Below the pieces are notes generated by a model. That model ran no database searches. It was not told where the DNA came from and saw only the letters and a list, made by a program, of their open reading frames with translations. Shown here one piece after another: positions 1 through 5,911 of a stretch of 23,587 nucleotides of DNA. How positions within the stretch are numbered: the first letter of the stretch is position 1; every line of letters starts with the position of its first letter. Source of the DNA: an uncultured Oscillospiraceae bacterium. Lineage in GTDB: Bacteria; Bacillota; Clostridia; Oscillospirales; Ruminococcaceae. Both the position numbers and the translations under genes were made by a program. The stretch covers positions 1 to 23,587 of the forward strand of contig UREN01000035.1 of the NCBI GenBank assembly GCA_900546885.1. The letters are read 5' to 3'.

Positions 1-17
1 CAAAGCCAGTCGAGCCA

Positions 18-59
18 GTCAACGGTCAAGATGAACGGCGCATACGCGCCGCCGTTGAC
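18..59. repeat. Two-part hairpin upstream of ICE sigma-factor remnant
   Basis: An outer stem pairs 18-25 with 52-59 (GTCAACGG/CCGTTGAC). An inner stem pairs 36-41 with 46-51 around a 4-base loop, and one strand carries a 10-base bulge. It lies 90 bp upstream of the sigma-factor-like start at 149, so it is probably part of the conjugative-element sequence that precedes that gene. No T-run follows, so it is not an obvious terminator. Confidence 0.5.
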
Positions 60-148
60 AGCCCCGCCCGCCTTTGCAGACAGGCAATCAAGGGGCGACA
101 GCAAAAAGTGCTGCCGCCCCGCACTATTATCAGAGAGGGGGAATTTCC

Positions 149-211
149 ATGACCGAAGATGAAGCCTACAAAGTGCATATCCAGTACACATTCAATGCCC
201 TTTGCAAGATT
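149..211 (+). pseudogene. 5' fragment of ICE-type sigma-70-like regulator
   Basis: An ATG at 149 follows an AGAGAGGGGG Shine-Dalgarno stretch and encodes about 21 residues beginning MTEDEAYK and ending NALCKI. This resembles the N-terminus of small sigma-70-like regulators common in Clostridia conjugative transposons, whose full length is about 130-150 residues. After codon 21 the frame runs into integrase sequence read in another frame and continues to a stop near 325 as nonsense. What is seen is a good start followed by loss of the rest. The family assignment rests on recall of the N-terminal pattern and is moderate. It is a non-functional remnant. Confidence 0.55.
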
Positions 212-478
212 TGGATTTTGAAAACCGGCGGATCCGGGCAGACCGCCAACTTGTCCGGGAACGGGGCAGAAAGTATTACGTCGAGAAAACCAAGACGGAG
301 TGCAGCTGCCGCTTTATTTCGATGACAGAGAAAGTCTATCAGAGTTTGAACAATATCCTTGAACGCCGCAAGAAGATAAAGAGGGAAATCATTGAAGTGG
401 GAACAACGGAAAAGCAGAGAAAATCAGGTTGAAAGCGCACCGGGGTACCACACTACTTACTACACCATTTGCCCGTAA
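205..478 (+). pseudogene. Remnant of Tn916-type tyrosine integrase
   Basis: From 205 one frame reads QDLDFENRRIRADRQLVRER, then a KYYVEKTKTE segment and ISMTEKVYQSLNNILERRKK. This is the central catalytic-domain region of Tn916/ICE-type tyrosine recombinases, after the first catalytic Arg, in the part where the beta-strand Lys lies. The frame ends at 432. From about 401 a second frame reads EQRKSRENQVESAPGYHTTY and stops at 478, which looks like an integrase C-terminal tail. The segment with the catalytic HxxR, H/W and Tyr is absent. The gene has therefore lost its N-terminus and most of its C-terminal catalytic half and cannot recombine DNA. The central assignment is fairly sure; the tail assignment is tentative. 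Confidence 0.7.
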
Positions 479-520
479 ATCTGCGTAGATTTACGAAGAA
501 TAGCGCAGGTTTTGGGCAAA
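468..520. repeat. Nested stem-loop at end of integrase remnant
   Basis: An outer stem TTTGCCC (468-474)/GGGCAAA (514-520) encloses a 7-bp hairpin TAAATCT (476-482)/AGATTTA (487-493) with loop GCGT that includes the integrase stop codon. This is where an element end or attachment site would be expected. No flanking duplicate is visible in the window, so the att assignment cannot be made. Confidence 0.4.
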
Positions 521-676
521 ACATAAAAATTGAAAAAAGCGCCGGAAAGCCCGTAATATCAAGGTTTGAAGGCTTATGAAGGGATATATAAGATATGATA
601 AAAATACTTTTCATTTGCCACGATGATAGCACGCGGCAAAGCCGCTGTCAAAGCATGGCGCACGCCGTGCCGCTGT
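521..676. other. Gene-free stretch between ICE remnant and MBL gene
   Basis: No open reading frame with a plausible ribosome binding site is present. The sequence goes from AT-rich (about 521-630, probably element-derived) to GC-rich chromosomal sequence by about 640. The transition probably marks the element edge, but no duplicated core site was found. Confidence 0.4.
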
Positions 677-684
677 GCTATACT
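677..684 (+). promoter_or_regulatory. Extended -10 promoter for MBL gene
   Basis: TATACT at 679-684 belongs to a 14-base block GCTGTGCTATACTG (672-685) that recurs exactly at 1778-1791 in the much clearer cyclophilin promoter. The -35 position 17 bp upstream (656-661) is poor, so recognition would depend on the extended TGC -10. Transcription from here would give a leader of about 150 nt before 838. Confidence 0.5.
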
Positions 685-687
685 GTT

Positions 688-738
688 GGCAGGGCCGGCC
701 TGCGCCACTTTTTCAAAAGGCGCAGCGCAGGCTCTGCC
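688..738 (+). promoter_or_regulatory. Leader hairpin with alternative pairing upstream of MBL gene
   Basis: GGCAG (688-692)/CTGCC (734-738) and GCCTGCGC (698-705)/GCGCAGGC (725-732) form one long hairpin. A competing hairpin TGCGCC (701-706)/GGCGCA (719-724) uses part of the same sequence. A pyrimidine-rich, T-containing tract follows at 748-762. This could be an attenuator or only a stable leader; no known riboswitch class was recognised. Confidence 0.35.
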
Positions 739-837
739 GGGCGGGCCGTCCCTTTTCTTTCTTAGGAGTGAAAAATAACTATTAGTAAATTATCTTATAT
801 ATATTCCGACTTGTATAAAACTTGAGGAGGCGGAAAG

Positions 838-1713
838 ATGTACGAATTGCTGCAGGCGGGCCCATGCTCTTATTATATGGATTGCCCCAGCAAGGTGGGG
901 TTTATTGTGCTGGGCGAGGAAGTGTGCCTGGTGGACACGGGCGGCGATAAGGACGCGGGCAAAAAAGCCCTGCGCCGGGCGCAGGAGATGGGCTGGCGCG
1001 TAAAGCTGGTGCTGAACACGCATTCGCACGCCGACCATATTGGAGGCAACCACCTGGTGCAGCAGCGCACAGGGGCGCCCATTTACGCGCCCGGCATTGA
1101 GGCGGCCTTTGTGCGCTGGCCCGTGCTGGAGCCTGCCACGGCCTGGGGCGGCTGCCCGCCAAAGGGCCTGCGCGGCAAGTTCTGGATGGCGCAGCCCAGC
1201 GAAGTTTTGCCCGCCGGGGAGGCGCCCCTTCCGCAGGGGGTAGAGCTGTTGAGGCTGGACGGCCACGCCCCTGCCCATATGGCGGTGAAAGCGCCGGACG
1301 GCGTGTGGTTTGTGGGGGACGCTGTGATTGGCGAAACCACGCTGCAAAAATACCACATCAGTTTTTTGTATGACATTGGGGAATTCCTGCGCTCGCTGGA
1401 TGTGCTGGAGGCACTGGAGGGCACGGCCTTCGTGCCGTCGCATGCACCTGCCGTTTCGGATATCCGCCCTTTGGTGCAGGCCAATCGCGCCGCCTGCGAG
1501 CAGGTGGCGGCAAACATTCTGGATATATGCCGCGCGCCGCACACGGACGATGAGGTTTTGAAAGCCCTGTTCGACGGCTATGGCCTTGTGCTGGACATGC
1601 ACCAGTATGCCATCTGCGGGGCCACGGTGCGCTCGTATTTTGCCTATTTGGAAGAGAAGGGCCTTCTTGCGCACGAGGTGTGCGAAAACAGGCTTATGTG
1701 GCGCACCGTGTAG
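838..1713 (+). CDS. MBL-fold metallo-hydrolase
   Basis: The product is a 291-residue cytosolic metallo-beta-lactamase-fold hydrolase. The metal-binding motif THSHADH is at residues 61-67, with further ligands DGHAPAH (His143), VGDAV (Asp161) and PSHAP (His202). This gives a complete two-metal set of the glyoxalase II/RNase Z-like type. After about residue 215 a helical C-terminal extension follows, not needed for the core fold; its HQYAICGATVRSYFAYLEEK stretch resembles a small winged-helix-like tail. The start is supported by GAGGAGG ending 8 bases upstream. There is no signal peptide. The substrate cannot be read from the sequence; such enzymes cleave thioesters, lactones or phosphodiesters. 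The next gene has its own promoter, so this gene is probably transcribed alone from the upstream extended -10 site. Confidence 0.9.
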   Translation: MYELLQAGPCSYYMDCPSKVGFIVLGEEVCLVDTGGDKDAGKKALRRAQEMGWRVKLVLNTHSHADHIGGNHLVQQRTGAPIYAPGIEAAFVRWPVLEPATAWGGCPPKGLRGKFWMAQPSEVLPAGEAPLPQGVELLRLDGHAPAHMAVKAPDGVWFVGDAVIGETTLQKYHISFLYDIGEFLRSLDVLEALEGTAFVPSHAPAVSDIRPLVQANRAACEQVAANILDICRAPHTDDEVLKALFDGYGLVLDMHQYAICGATVRSYFAYLEEKGLLAHEVCENRLMWRTV

Positions 1714-1761
1714 TGTTTGCCCCGCCCGCGCCCTGTGCGGGGCATTGCGGCAAAACCGGCT

Positions 1762-1790
1762 TTGCCATGTGCGGCAAGCTGTGCTATACT
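1762..1790 (+). promoter_or_regulatory. Sigma-A promoter for cyclophilin-GtrA operon
   Basis: TTGCCA (1762-1767), a 17-bp spacer, then TATACT (1785-1790) with the extended TGC immediately before the -10. It lies 68 bp upstream of the cyclophilin start and is in good agreement with the sigma-A consensus. Confidence 0.8.
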
Positions 1791-1857
1791 GAACAGAGAA
1801 AACGGGCTGCGCCGCACGGCGCGGCTGGAATGAAAAAAGAACGGAGCGTAATGAGAT

Positions 1858-2331
1858 ATGATTGAAATTACCATGCAAAACGGCGGCACTATCCGCATTG
1901 AACTGGATAAAACGGCTGCGCCCATCACGGTGGAAAATTTTGAAAAGCTGGCCTCGAAGGGCTTTTACGACGGCCTCACCTTTCACCGCGTCATTCCCGG
2001 GTTTATGATTCAGGGCGGCTGCCCGCAGGGCACCGGCATGGGCGGCCCGGGGTACACCATCAAGGGCGAGTTTGCCTCCAACGGCGTGGCCAACCCCATC
2101 CGCCACACGCGCGGCGTCATCAGCATGGCCCGCGCGCAGGACCCGAACTCTGCCGGCAGCCAGTTTTTCATCATGCACGCGGACGCGCCGCACCTGGACG
2201 GCGATTATGCCGCTTTCGGCCATGTGGTGGAGGGCATGGACGTGGTGGACGAAATTGCCGCTGTTACCACCGACTTCCGCGATATGCCCAAAACGCCCGT
2301 TGTAATGAAGACGGTGCGCGTGGTGGAATGA
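1858..2331 (+). CDS. Cyclophilin-type peptidyl-prolyl cis-trans isomerase
   Basis: The 157-residue protein is a single cyclophilin domain of the short bacterial cytosolic type, which isomerises Xaa-Pro bonds during folding. Seen motifs are [13 protein letters not shown] (residues about 42-54, with the catalytic Arg and Phe positions), the [11 protein letters not shown] loop, [16 protein letters not shown] (about 91-106), and [18 protein letters not shown] towards the end. No signal peptide or extra domain is present. A GGAG sits 12 bases upstream; a nearer ATG at 1851 is out of frame and closes at once, which supports 1858. The GtrA-like gene starts 10 bases after the stop, so the two are probably co-transcribed from the 1762 promoter. 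Confidence 0.95.
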   Translation: MIEITMQNGGTIRIELDKTAAPITVENFEKLASKGFYDGLTFHRVIPGFMIQGGCPQGTGMGGPGYTIKGEFASNGVANPIRHTRGVISMARAQDPNSAGSQFFIMHADAPHLDGDYAAFGHVVEGMDVVDEIAAVTTDFRDMPKTPVVMKTVRVVE

Positions 2332-2341
2332 GAGGCGCGGC

Positions 2342-2788
2342 ATGAAGAAACTGTTCGCTTTTTTCTGGGATAAAAGCCTGCTGATTTTTGCCATCATCGG
2401 CGCGGTGAACACAGTGATCACCATGGTGGGCACGCAGCTTCTGATGGGGCCGTTCACAAACCTGTGGGGCGAAAACGTGGCCTACTGGGCCAGCAGCGCC
2501 ACCATGTTTTTCCTCACCAGCATCGAGGCGTTTTTTCTGAACCGTCATTTCAGCTTTGAAAGCAAGGCGCCCATGGGCAAAAGCGCGGTGCGCTTTGCCA
2601 CCGTGGTGGCTGTGTGCTATTTGCTGTCGTTCAGCATGTCGAAATGGCTGGTGCCCACGTTCATCCGCGTGTGCCTGCCGCAGTTTGAGGGCAACGCATG
2701 GGTGCTGCGCATCGCCCTTCTGGTGGCGCAGGTTATCTACACCGGCTGCAATTATCTGGGCCAGCGCCTGTGGGCCTTTAAGGAGTAA
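2342..2788 (+). CDS. GtrA-family four-helix membrane protein
   Basis: The 148-residue protein has four hydrophobic segments (about residues 13-36, 44-66, 80-101, 117-138) and the GtrA signatures: IIGAVNTVI in helix 1, FFLNRHFSF after helix 2, and a C-terminal NYLGQRLWAFKE, which matches the usual N-x-x-x-x-x-x-W-x-F ending. GtrA proteins are thought to help move lipid-linked sugars (undecaprenyl-phosphate-glucose and similar) across the membrane for cell-wall or surface glycosylation. No glycosyltransferase partner lies nearby, so its substrate is open. The gene follows the cyclophilin gene by 10 bases and is followed by a clear terminator at 2843. Confidence 0.9.
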   Translation: MKKLFAFFWDKSLLIFAIIGAVNTVITMVGTQLLMGPFTNLWGENVAYWASSATMFFLTSIEAFFLNRHFSFESKAPMGKSAVRFATVVAVCYLLSFSMSKWLVPTFIRVCLPQFEGNAWVLRIALLVAQVIYTGCNYLGQRLWAFKE

Positions 2789-2842
2789 AACATTTGGCAG
2801 CGCGCGGGGCCTGTGCGGCTCGAAAACCAAAAAATTGCCCAA

Positions 2843-2875
2843 GGCTTGTACGTTTTATGCGTGCAAGCCTTTTTA
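2843..2875 (+). terminator. Rho-independent terminator after GtrA-like gene
   Basis: A 10-bp stem (GGCTTGTACG 2843-2852 / CGTGCAAGCC 2860-2869, one G-T pair) with a 7-base loop is followed by a T-run from 2870. It ends the cyclophilin-GtrA operon. Confidence 0.9.
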
Positions 2876-2890
2876 TTTTGCAATAATGTA

Positions 2891-2919
2891 TTGACAAACA
2901 ATATTATACAAAATATAAT
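2891..2919 (+). promoter_or_regulatory. Consensus sigma-A promoter of PadR operon
   Basis: TTGACA (2891-2896), 17-bp spacer, TATAAT (2914-2919): a perfect consensus promoter in a strikingly AT-rich stretch. It starts 39 bp upstream of the chosen PadR start. Such a strong promoter would usually need a repressor, which fits the overlapping palindrome. Confidence 0.9.
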
Positions 2920-2923
2920 ATTG
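2899..2923. promoter_or_regulatory. Perfect palindromic operator over -10 (probable PadR site)
   Basis: CAATATTATA (2899-2908) and TATAATATTG (2914-2923) are perfect 10-bp inverted repeats separated by CAAAA. The right arm contains the whole -10 box, so a bound dimer would exclude RNA polymerase. PadR regulators commonly bind palindromes in their own promoters, so autorepression is the likely reading; the binding itself is inferred. Confidence 0.75.
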
Positions 2924-2957
2924 CTAAAATAGAAATAACAGAAAGGGGATGCGGGCG

Positions 2958-3275
2958 GTGGCGTTCAATACCGGGGCCGCGCTGCTGGATGCGCTGGTGC
3001 TGAGCATTGTAAGCGATGAAAGCACCTACGGCTATAAAATTACGCAGGATGTGCGCGCCGTGATGGACGTTTCGGAAAGCACGCTGTACCCGGTGCTGCG
3101 CCGCCTGCAAAAAGAGGCCTGCCTGGACACCTATGACCGCGCCTTTGCCGGGCGGAACCGGCGCTATTACAGCATCACAGAGAAGGGCTGCGAAAAGCTG
3201 GAGGAATACAGGCATCAGTGGCGTGAATACGAGCAAAAGGTGAACACGGTATTGTTTGGGGAGGCACACACATGA
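2958..3275 (+). CDS. PadR-family transcriptional regulator
   Basis: The 105-residue protein is a short, subfamily-2-like PadR winged helix: LLDALVLSIV, then STYGYKITQDV, then SESTLYPVLRRLQKE as recognition helix, then the wing GRNRRYYSITEKG and a C-terminal helix EEYRHQWREYEQKVN for dimerisation. I prefer the GTG at 2958 (MAFNTGA...), because AGGGG ends 9 bases before it; the ATG at 2949 touches the Shine-Dalgarno sequence. It heads a four-gene operon and overlaps the HAAS gene by 4 bp (ATGA). Its likely target is the palindrome at 2899-2923. PadR proteins upstream of HAAS/DUF1700 genes are a recurrent Firmicutes arrangement associated with envelope stress; the signal is unknown. Confidence 0.92.
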   Translation: MAFNTGAALLDALVLSIVSDESTYGYKITQDVRAVMDVSESTLYPVLRRLQKEACLDTYDRAFAGRNRRYYSITEKGCEKLEEYRHQWREYEQKVNTVLFGEAHT

Positions 3276-4288
3276 AACGCGAAGAATTTCTGGCCCGGCT
3301 GGAACAGGGGCTGGCGGGGCTTGGCGAAGAAGAGCGCGCCGAGGCGTTGAAATTTTATAACGAGTATCTGGACGAAGTGGGCCCCGGGCAGGAAGAAGCG
3401 GAAATTGCCCGCCTGGGCGACCCGCACCGCGTGGCAAACATCATCCGCGCCAACCTGGGGCTGGGCCCGGCCCCGCGCGGGGACGGCGCCAAGGCGGCGC
3501 CCGAGACGGCCGAAGCGCCCCGTGCCGCCCGGCAGGAACCCGAGCTTTCGCTGGAGGGGCTTGCCGGGCCGGGGGCGCCTGCACAGCCCCAGCTGGAACT
3601 GGAGGCACAAAGTGCGGAAAGGGAAGAAGCAACCCCCACCCTGACGCTGGAAGACCAGCAGGCCCAGGGGGAACAAGCGCAGGCGCAGGGCCCCGGGCAC
3701 GGGCAAACCGGCGCAAAGGGCGCCGGCGAAGGGCATGCCGCGCCGGATATGGCGCAGCAGGTGCGCCAGGCCGCAAGCGCCGCCGCCCAGAAGGCGCAGG
3801 CCGCCTGGAAAAACGCGCAGCCCCATGTGCAGGCTGCGGCTGCCAGCGCTTGTGAGGCAGCGCGCGCCTCGGTAAAAACAGGCGCGCAGAACGCCGCGGC
3901 AACGTATGATAATGTGCGCGGGCACATGGGCAGCAACGGTGTGCTGTGGCTGATTCTCATCATTCTCACTTTCCCGATATGGATCGGCGTTTTGGGCGGC
4001 GTGTTCGGCGCGCTGTTCGGCCTCATCGGCGGGCTGTGCGGGCTGGTGCTGGGCGGCTTCGGTGTGATTCTGGGCGGTGTGCTGGCGCTGGTGCGCTCGC
4101 TTATGCTGTTCGCATCGGCGCCCATGAACGCTTTGGTAAACATGGGCCTCAGCTTTGTGTGCATAGCCCTGGGCGCCGTGCTGGCCGGCATTGGCGTGGC
4201 CATTGTGCAAAAGCTGGTGCCCTGGGTGCTCGGCCTGATTGGTCGCCTGGTAAAATGGGTGAGCGGAAAGGTGGGCGGCGGAAGATGA
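3272..4288 (+). CDS. HAAS/DUF1700 membrane protein with long low-complexity linker
   Basis: Residues 1-65 form a HAAS (DUF1700-type) helical domain: MKREEFLARLEQGLAGLGEE, then a conserved FYNEYLDE and an ARLGDPHRVA segment. Residues about 70-215 are rich in Ala, Glu, Gln, Pro and Gly (repeated AQAQG-like and AAASA-like stretches), probably a flexible or amphipathic linker. From about residue 219 several hydrophobic segments follow (about 222-240, 242-275, 285-320), Gly-rich and typical of DUF1700 tails. The usual family length is about 190-220 residues, so the linker is what makes this 338-residue protein long. It overlaps PadR by 4 bp and the next gene by 4 bp, which points to translational coupling. 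It probably senses or responds to membrane state with the next two gene products; this role is inferred. Confidence 0.85.
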   Translation: MKREEFLARLEQGLAGLGEEERAEALKFYNEYLDEVGPGQEEAEIARLGDPHRVANIIRANLGLGPAPRGDGAKAAPETAEAPRAARQEPELSLEGLAGPGAPAQPQLELEAQSAEREEATPTLTLEDQQAQGEQAQAQGPGHGQTGAKGAGEGHAAPDMAQQVRQAASAAAQKAQAAWKNAQPHVQAAAASACEAARASVKTGAQNAAATYDNVRGHMGSNGVLWLILIILTFPIWIGVLGGVFGALFGLIGGLCGLVLGGFGVILGGVLALVRSLMLFASAPMNALVNMGLSFVCIALGAVLAGIGVAIVQKLVPWVLGLIGRLVKWVSGKVGGGR

Positions 4289-5070
4289 AGCGGTTTTCCA
4301 AAGGCCTGTTCAGCTTTGCGGGGGCCTGCCTTATCATTGGCCTTGTAATGTGCGTCATTGGTTTTGCGCTGGGCGGGCGCGCCCAGAACATGTCGCTGTG
4401 GCGCAACGGGCCGGAATTTTTCCATTTCAATTATGATTCTATTGCATTTTGGGGCCATGGTTCGCACGGCGGTGCCGCCGGCGCGGGCCGCACCGAGGCG
4501 CTGAGCAGCGCGCAGGCGGCCGATGTATCTGCGCTGGACATTGACGTGGACGCATGCAGCGTGCAGCTGCAAGAGGGCGATGCCTTCACCGTGGCGGCAA
4601 GTGCGGCTGGCGCGGGCGTGCCGGAATATCACTGGGGCACGGATGGCGGCACCTTTTACCTCAGGACAGATGACACGGACGCCTCGCTTTGGAAAGACGT
4701 GACCTTTACGGTTACGGTGCCGCGCGGCACGGTGTTTCGCACGGTGCGCCTTTCCACCGGCATGGGCAGCATGAAGCTGCAGGGCCTTGCCTGCACGGAA
4801 AAGGCCGAAATCGACGTGGGCATGGGCAGCATAGAGCTGGAGGGCAGCCTTGCGGGCAATATCCGCGTAGATTGCGGCATGGGCAGCGCAGAACTGCGCA
4901 TCCCCCGGCCGGAGGCTTACGGCTACCGCATAGATTGCGGCCTGGGAAGCATTGAGCTGGGCGAAAGCAGCTTCGGCGGCCTGGGCACCGATGCGGCCGA
5001 AAACACCGATGCGCCCACAGTGTTCGATTTGGAATGCGGCATGGGCGCCATCGACGTTATTTTTACCTGA
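4285..5070 (+). CDS. DUF4097-like membrane-anchored beta-repeat protein
   Basis: The 261-residue protein has one N-terminal membrane segment (about residues 10-30) and a C-terminal repetitive beta region. The motif G-M/L-G-S/A recurs at residues 159, 179, 198, 219 and 252, each followed by a short hydrophobic strand (MKLQG, IELEG, AELRI, IELGE, IDVIF). This is the usual look of DUF4097 (putative adhesin-like) right-handed beta proteins. The ATG at 4285 overlaps the previous stop by 4 bp; an in-frame extension farther upstream is only the shadow of the HAAS gene. DUF4097 genes routinely follow HAAS genes. Topology suggests the beta part lies outside the cell, but no processing site is visible. 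Its biochemical function is not known. Confidence 0.85.
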   Translation: MKRFSKGLFSFAGACLIIGLVMCVIGFALGGRAQNMSLWRNGPEFFHFNYDSIAFWGHGSHGGAAGAGRTEALSSAQAADVSALDIDVDACSVQLQEGDAFTVAASAAGAGVPEYHWGTDGGTFYLRTDDTDASLWKDVTFTVTVPRGTVFRTVRLSTGMGSMKLQGLACTEKAEIDVGMGSIELEGSLAGNIRVDCGMGSAELRIPRPEAYGYRIDCGLGSIELGESSFGGLGTDAAENTDAPTVFDLECGMGAIDVIFT

Positions 5071-5117
5071 CGCCGCCTGTACATCGCCCGACAGAATGAA
5101 AAGAAGGAGAAAAAGCC

Positions 5118-5321
5118 ATGAAGGAAAAAAGATTGTGCAAAGCGCGCGGCCAGCGCATGGTGTGCGGTGTGTGCGGCGGCATAGCGGAATATTTCAACGT
5201 GGACCCCACCCTTGTGCGCCTTGCGTTTTTGTTGCTGGCCGCCGGCTGGGGCAGCGGCCTGCTGGCCTACCTTGTGGCGGCCATCATCATGCCGGAGCCG
5301 CCTGTAGAACCGTATCAATGA
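5118..5321 (+). CDS. PspC-domain small membrane protein
   Basis: The 67-residue protein is a bare PspC domain: a basic start KEKRLCKARGQRMVCGVCGG, then IAEYFNVDPTLVRLAF, and one hydrophobic hairpin ending in a Pro-rich tail. PspC proteins belong to phage-shock/envelope-stress systems; short versions sit in the cytoplasmic membrane. The start has a good AAGGAG site 9 bases upstream. It is the last gene of the PadR operon, 47 bases after the DUF4097-like gene and followed by a strong terminator. Its presence is the best evidence that this operon responds to membrane stress. Confidence 0.93.
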   Translation: MKEKRLCKARGQRMVCGVCGGIAEYFNVDPTLVRLAFLLLAAGWGSGLLAYLVAAIIMPEPPVEPYQ

Positions 5322-5339
5322 TAGTGCAGCACTCCCTTT

Positions 5340-5370
5340 GCCGCCCGCCTTTTGGCGGGCGGCTTTTCTT
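5340..5370 (+). terminator. Rho-independent terminator of PadR-PspC operon
   Basis: A perfect 10-bp GC stem (GCCGCCCGCC 5340-5349 / GGCGGGCGGC 5354-5363) with a TTTT loop is followed by TTTTCTTT. Confidence 0.95.
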
Positions 5371-5789
5371 TGGGAAAGGGTGCATTTCTTTGCCCGGCGG
5401 TGTGAAGCCTTGTGTACGGCCCGTTCCACTTCTTGCTTGCGCCGAATATGAAACGGCCGTACGGCACGAAAGGGGCCTTATAATCCGGCATGTTCACCCG
5501 TGCGAACGCCGTGGTGGTCATTGTGGGCGCGCCGCTTATTGTGGGCTTGTTTTCGCGGCGCCTGCATGGCGCGGGGCGCCTTGGCGGGCACATGGCTCCT
5601 GCGCGTGGCGCGGCTGGTGATTGCACGGGCGGGTTTTTGGATGCGTGCGGCTATCTTGTGCTTTGCAAATAGGAGAAACAGGTATTTCCATTTTTATGGA
5701 ACAAAAGGGGCCCGCCTGCGGGAAAAGCCAGGCAGCCGGGCCGGAAGCCATGCCACTGCCCGGCTTTGGCGGGAAATAACGTATTTTCC
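5371..5789. other. Gene-free intergenic region with an imperfect stem-loop
   Basis: No reading frame here has a ribosome binding site or family resemblance. A TATAAT-like box at 5479-5484 lacks a good -35. A compound stem-loop at 5711-5773 pairs CCCGCC/GGCGGG outside and GCCGGGC (5735-5741)/GCCCGGC (5758-5764) inside. On the minus strand it is followed by a short T-run, but no minus-strand gene would use it. The rest shows nothing I can name; a decayed gene is possible. Confidence 0.4.
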
Positions 5790-5818
5790 TTGGCATTTTG
5801 CCGCATGGGTGCTATCAT
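5790..5818 (+). promoter_or_regulatory. Promoter of aminopeptidase P - EutH-like operon
   Basis: TTGGCA (5790-5795), 17-bp spacer, TATCAT (5813-5818), with an extended TGC before the -10. It lies 94 bp upstream of the chosen start. Confidence 0.8.
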
Positions 5819-5911
5819 AAAGGGCGGGAAATCGTGTGTGCTTTGCACGGCGCGGGGGCTTGCCATTTGTGCTGTGCAGTGCGCTGCAAGAAATAGAAAA
5901 GGGGAATGGAC

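Noticed and set aside
1720..1743. Hairpin after the MBL gene as a terminator
   Set aside because: A 7-bp stem GCCCCGC/GCGGGGC exists but no T-run follows.
790..2457. A 555-codon open frame on the minus strand
   Set aside because: It is the antisense shadow of the MBL and cyclophilin genes, has no ribosome site and has an implausible His/Arg/Ala-rich composition.
3946..4284. Longer upstream start for the DUF4097-like gene
   Set aside because: The extension lies fully inside the HAAS gene in another frame, while ATG 4285 gives a classic 4-bp overlap and a membrane-anchored N-terminus.
5315..5626. Minus-strand 103-codon frame in the same gap
   Set aside because: It runs into the terminator of the PspC gene and lacks a ribosome site.
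5490..5672. Short plus-strand frame with a hydrophobic start, near a TATAAT box
   Set aside because: No ribosome site, poor -35, frame loses hydrophobic character at once, no recognised family.
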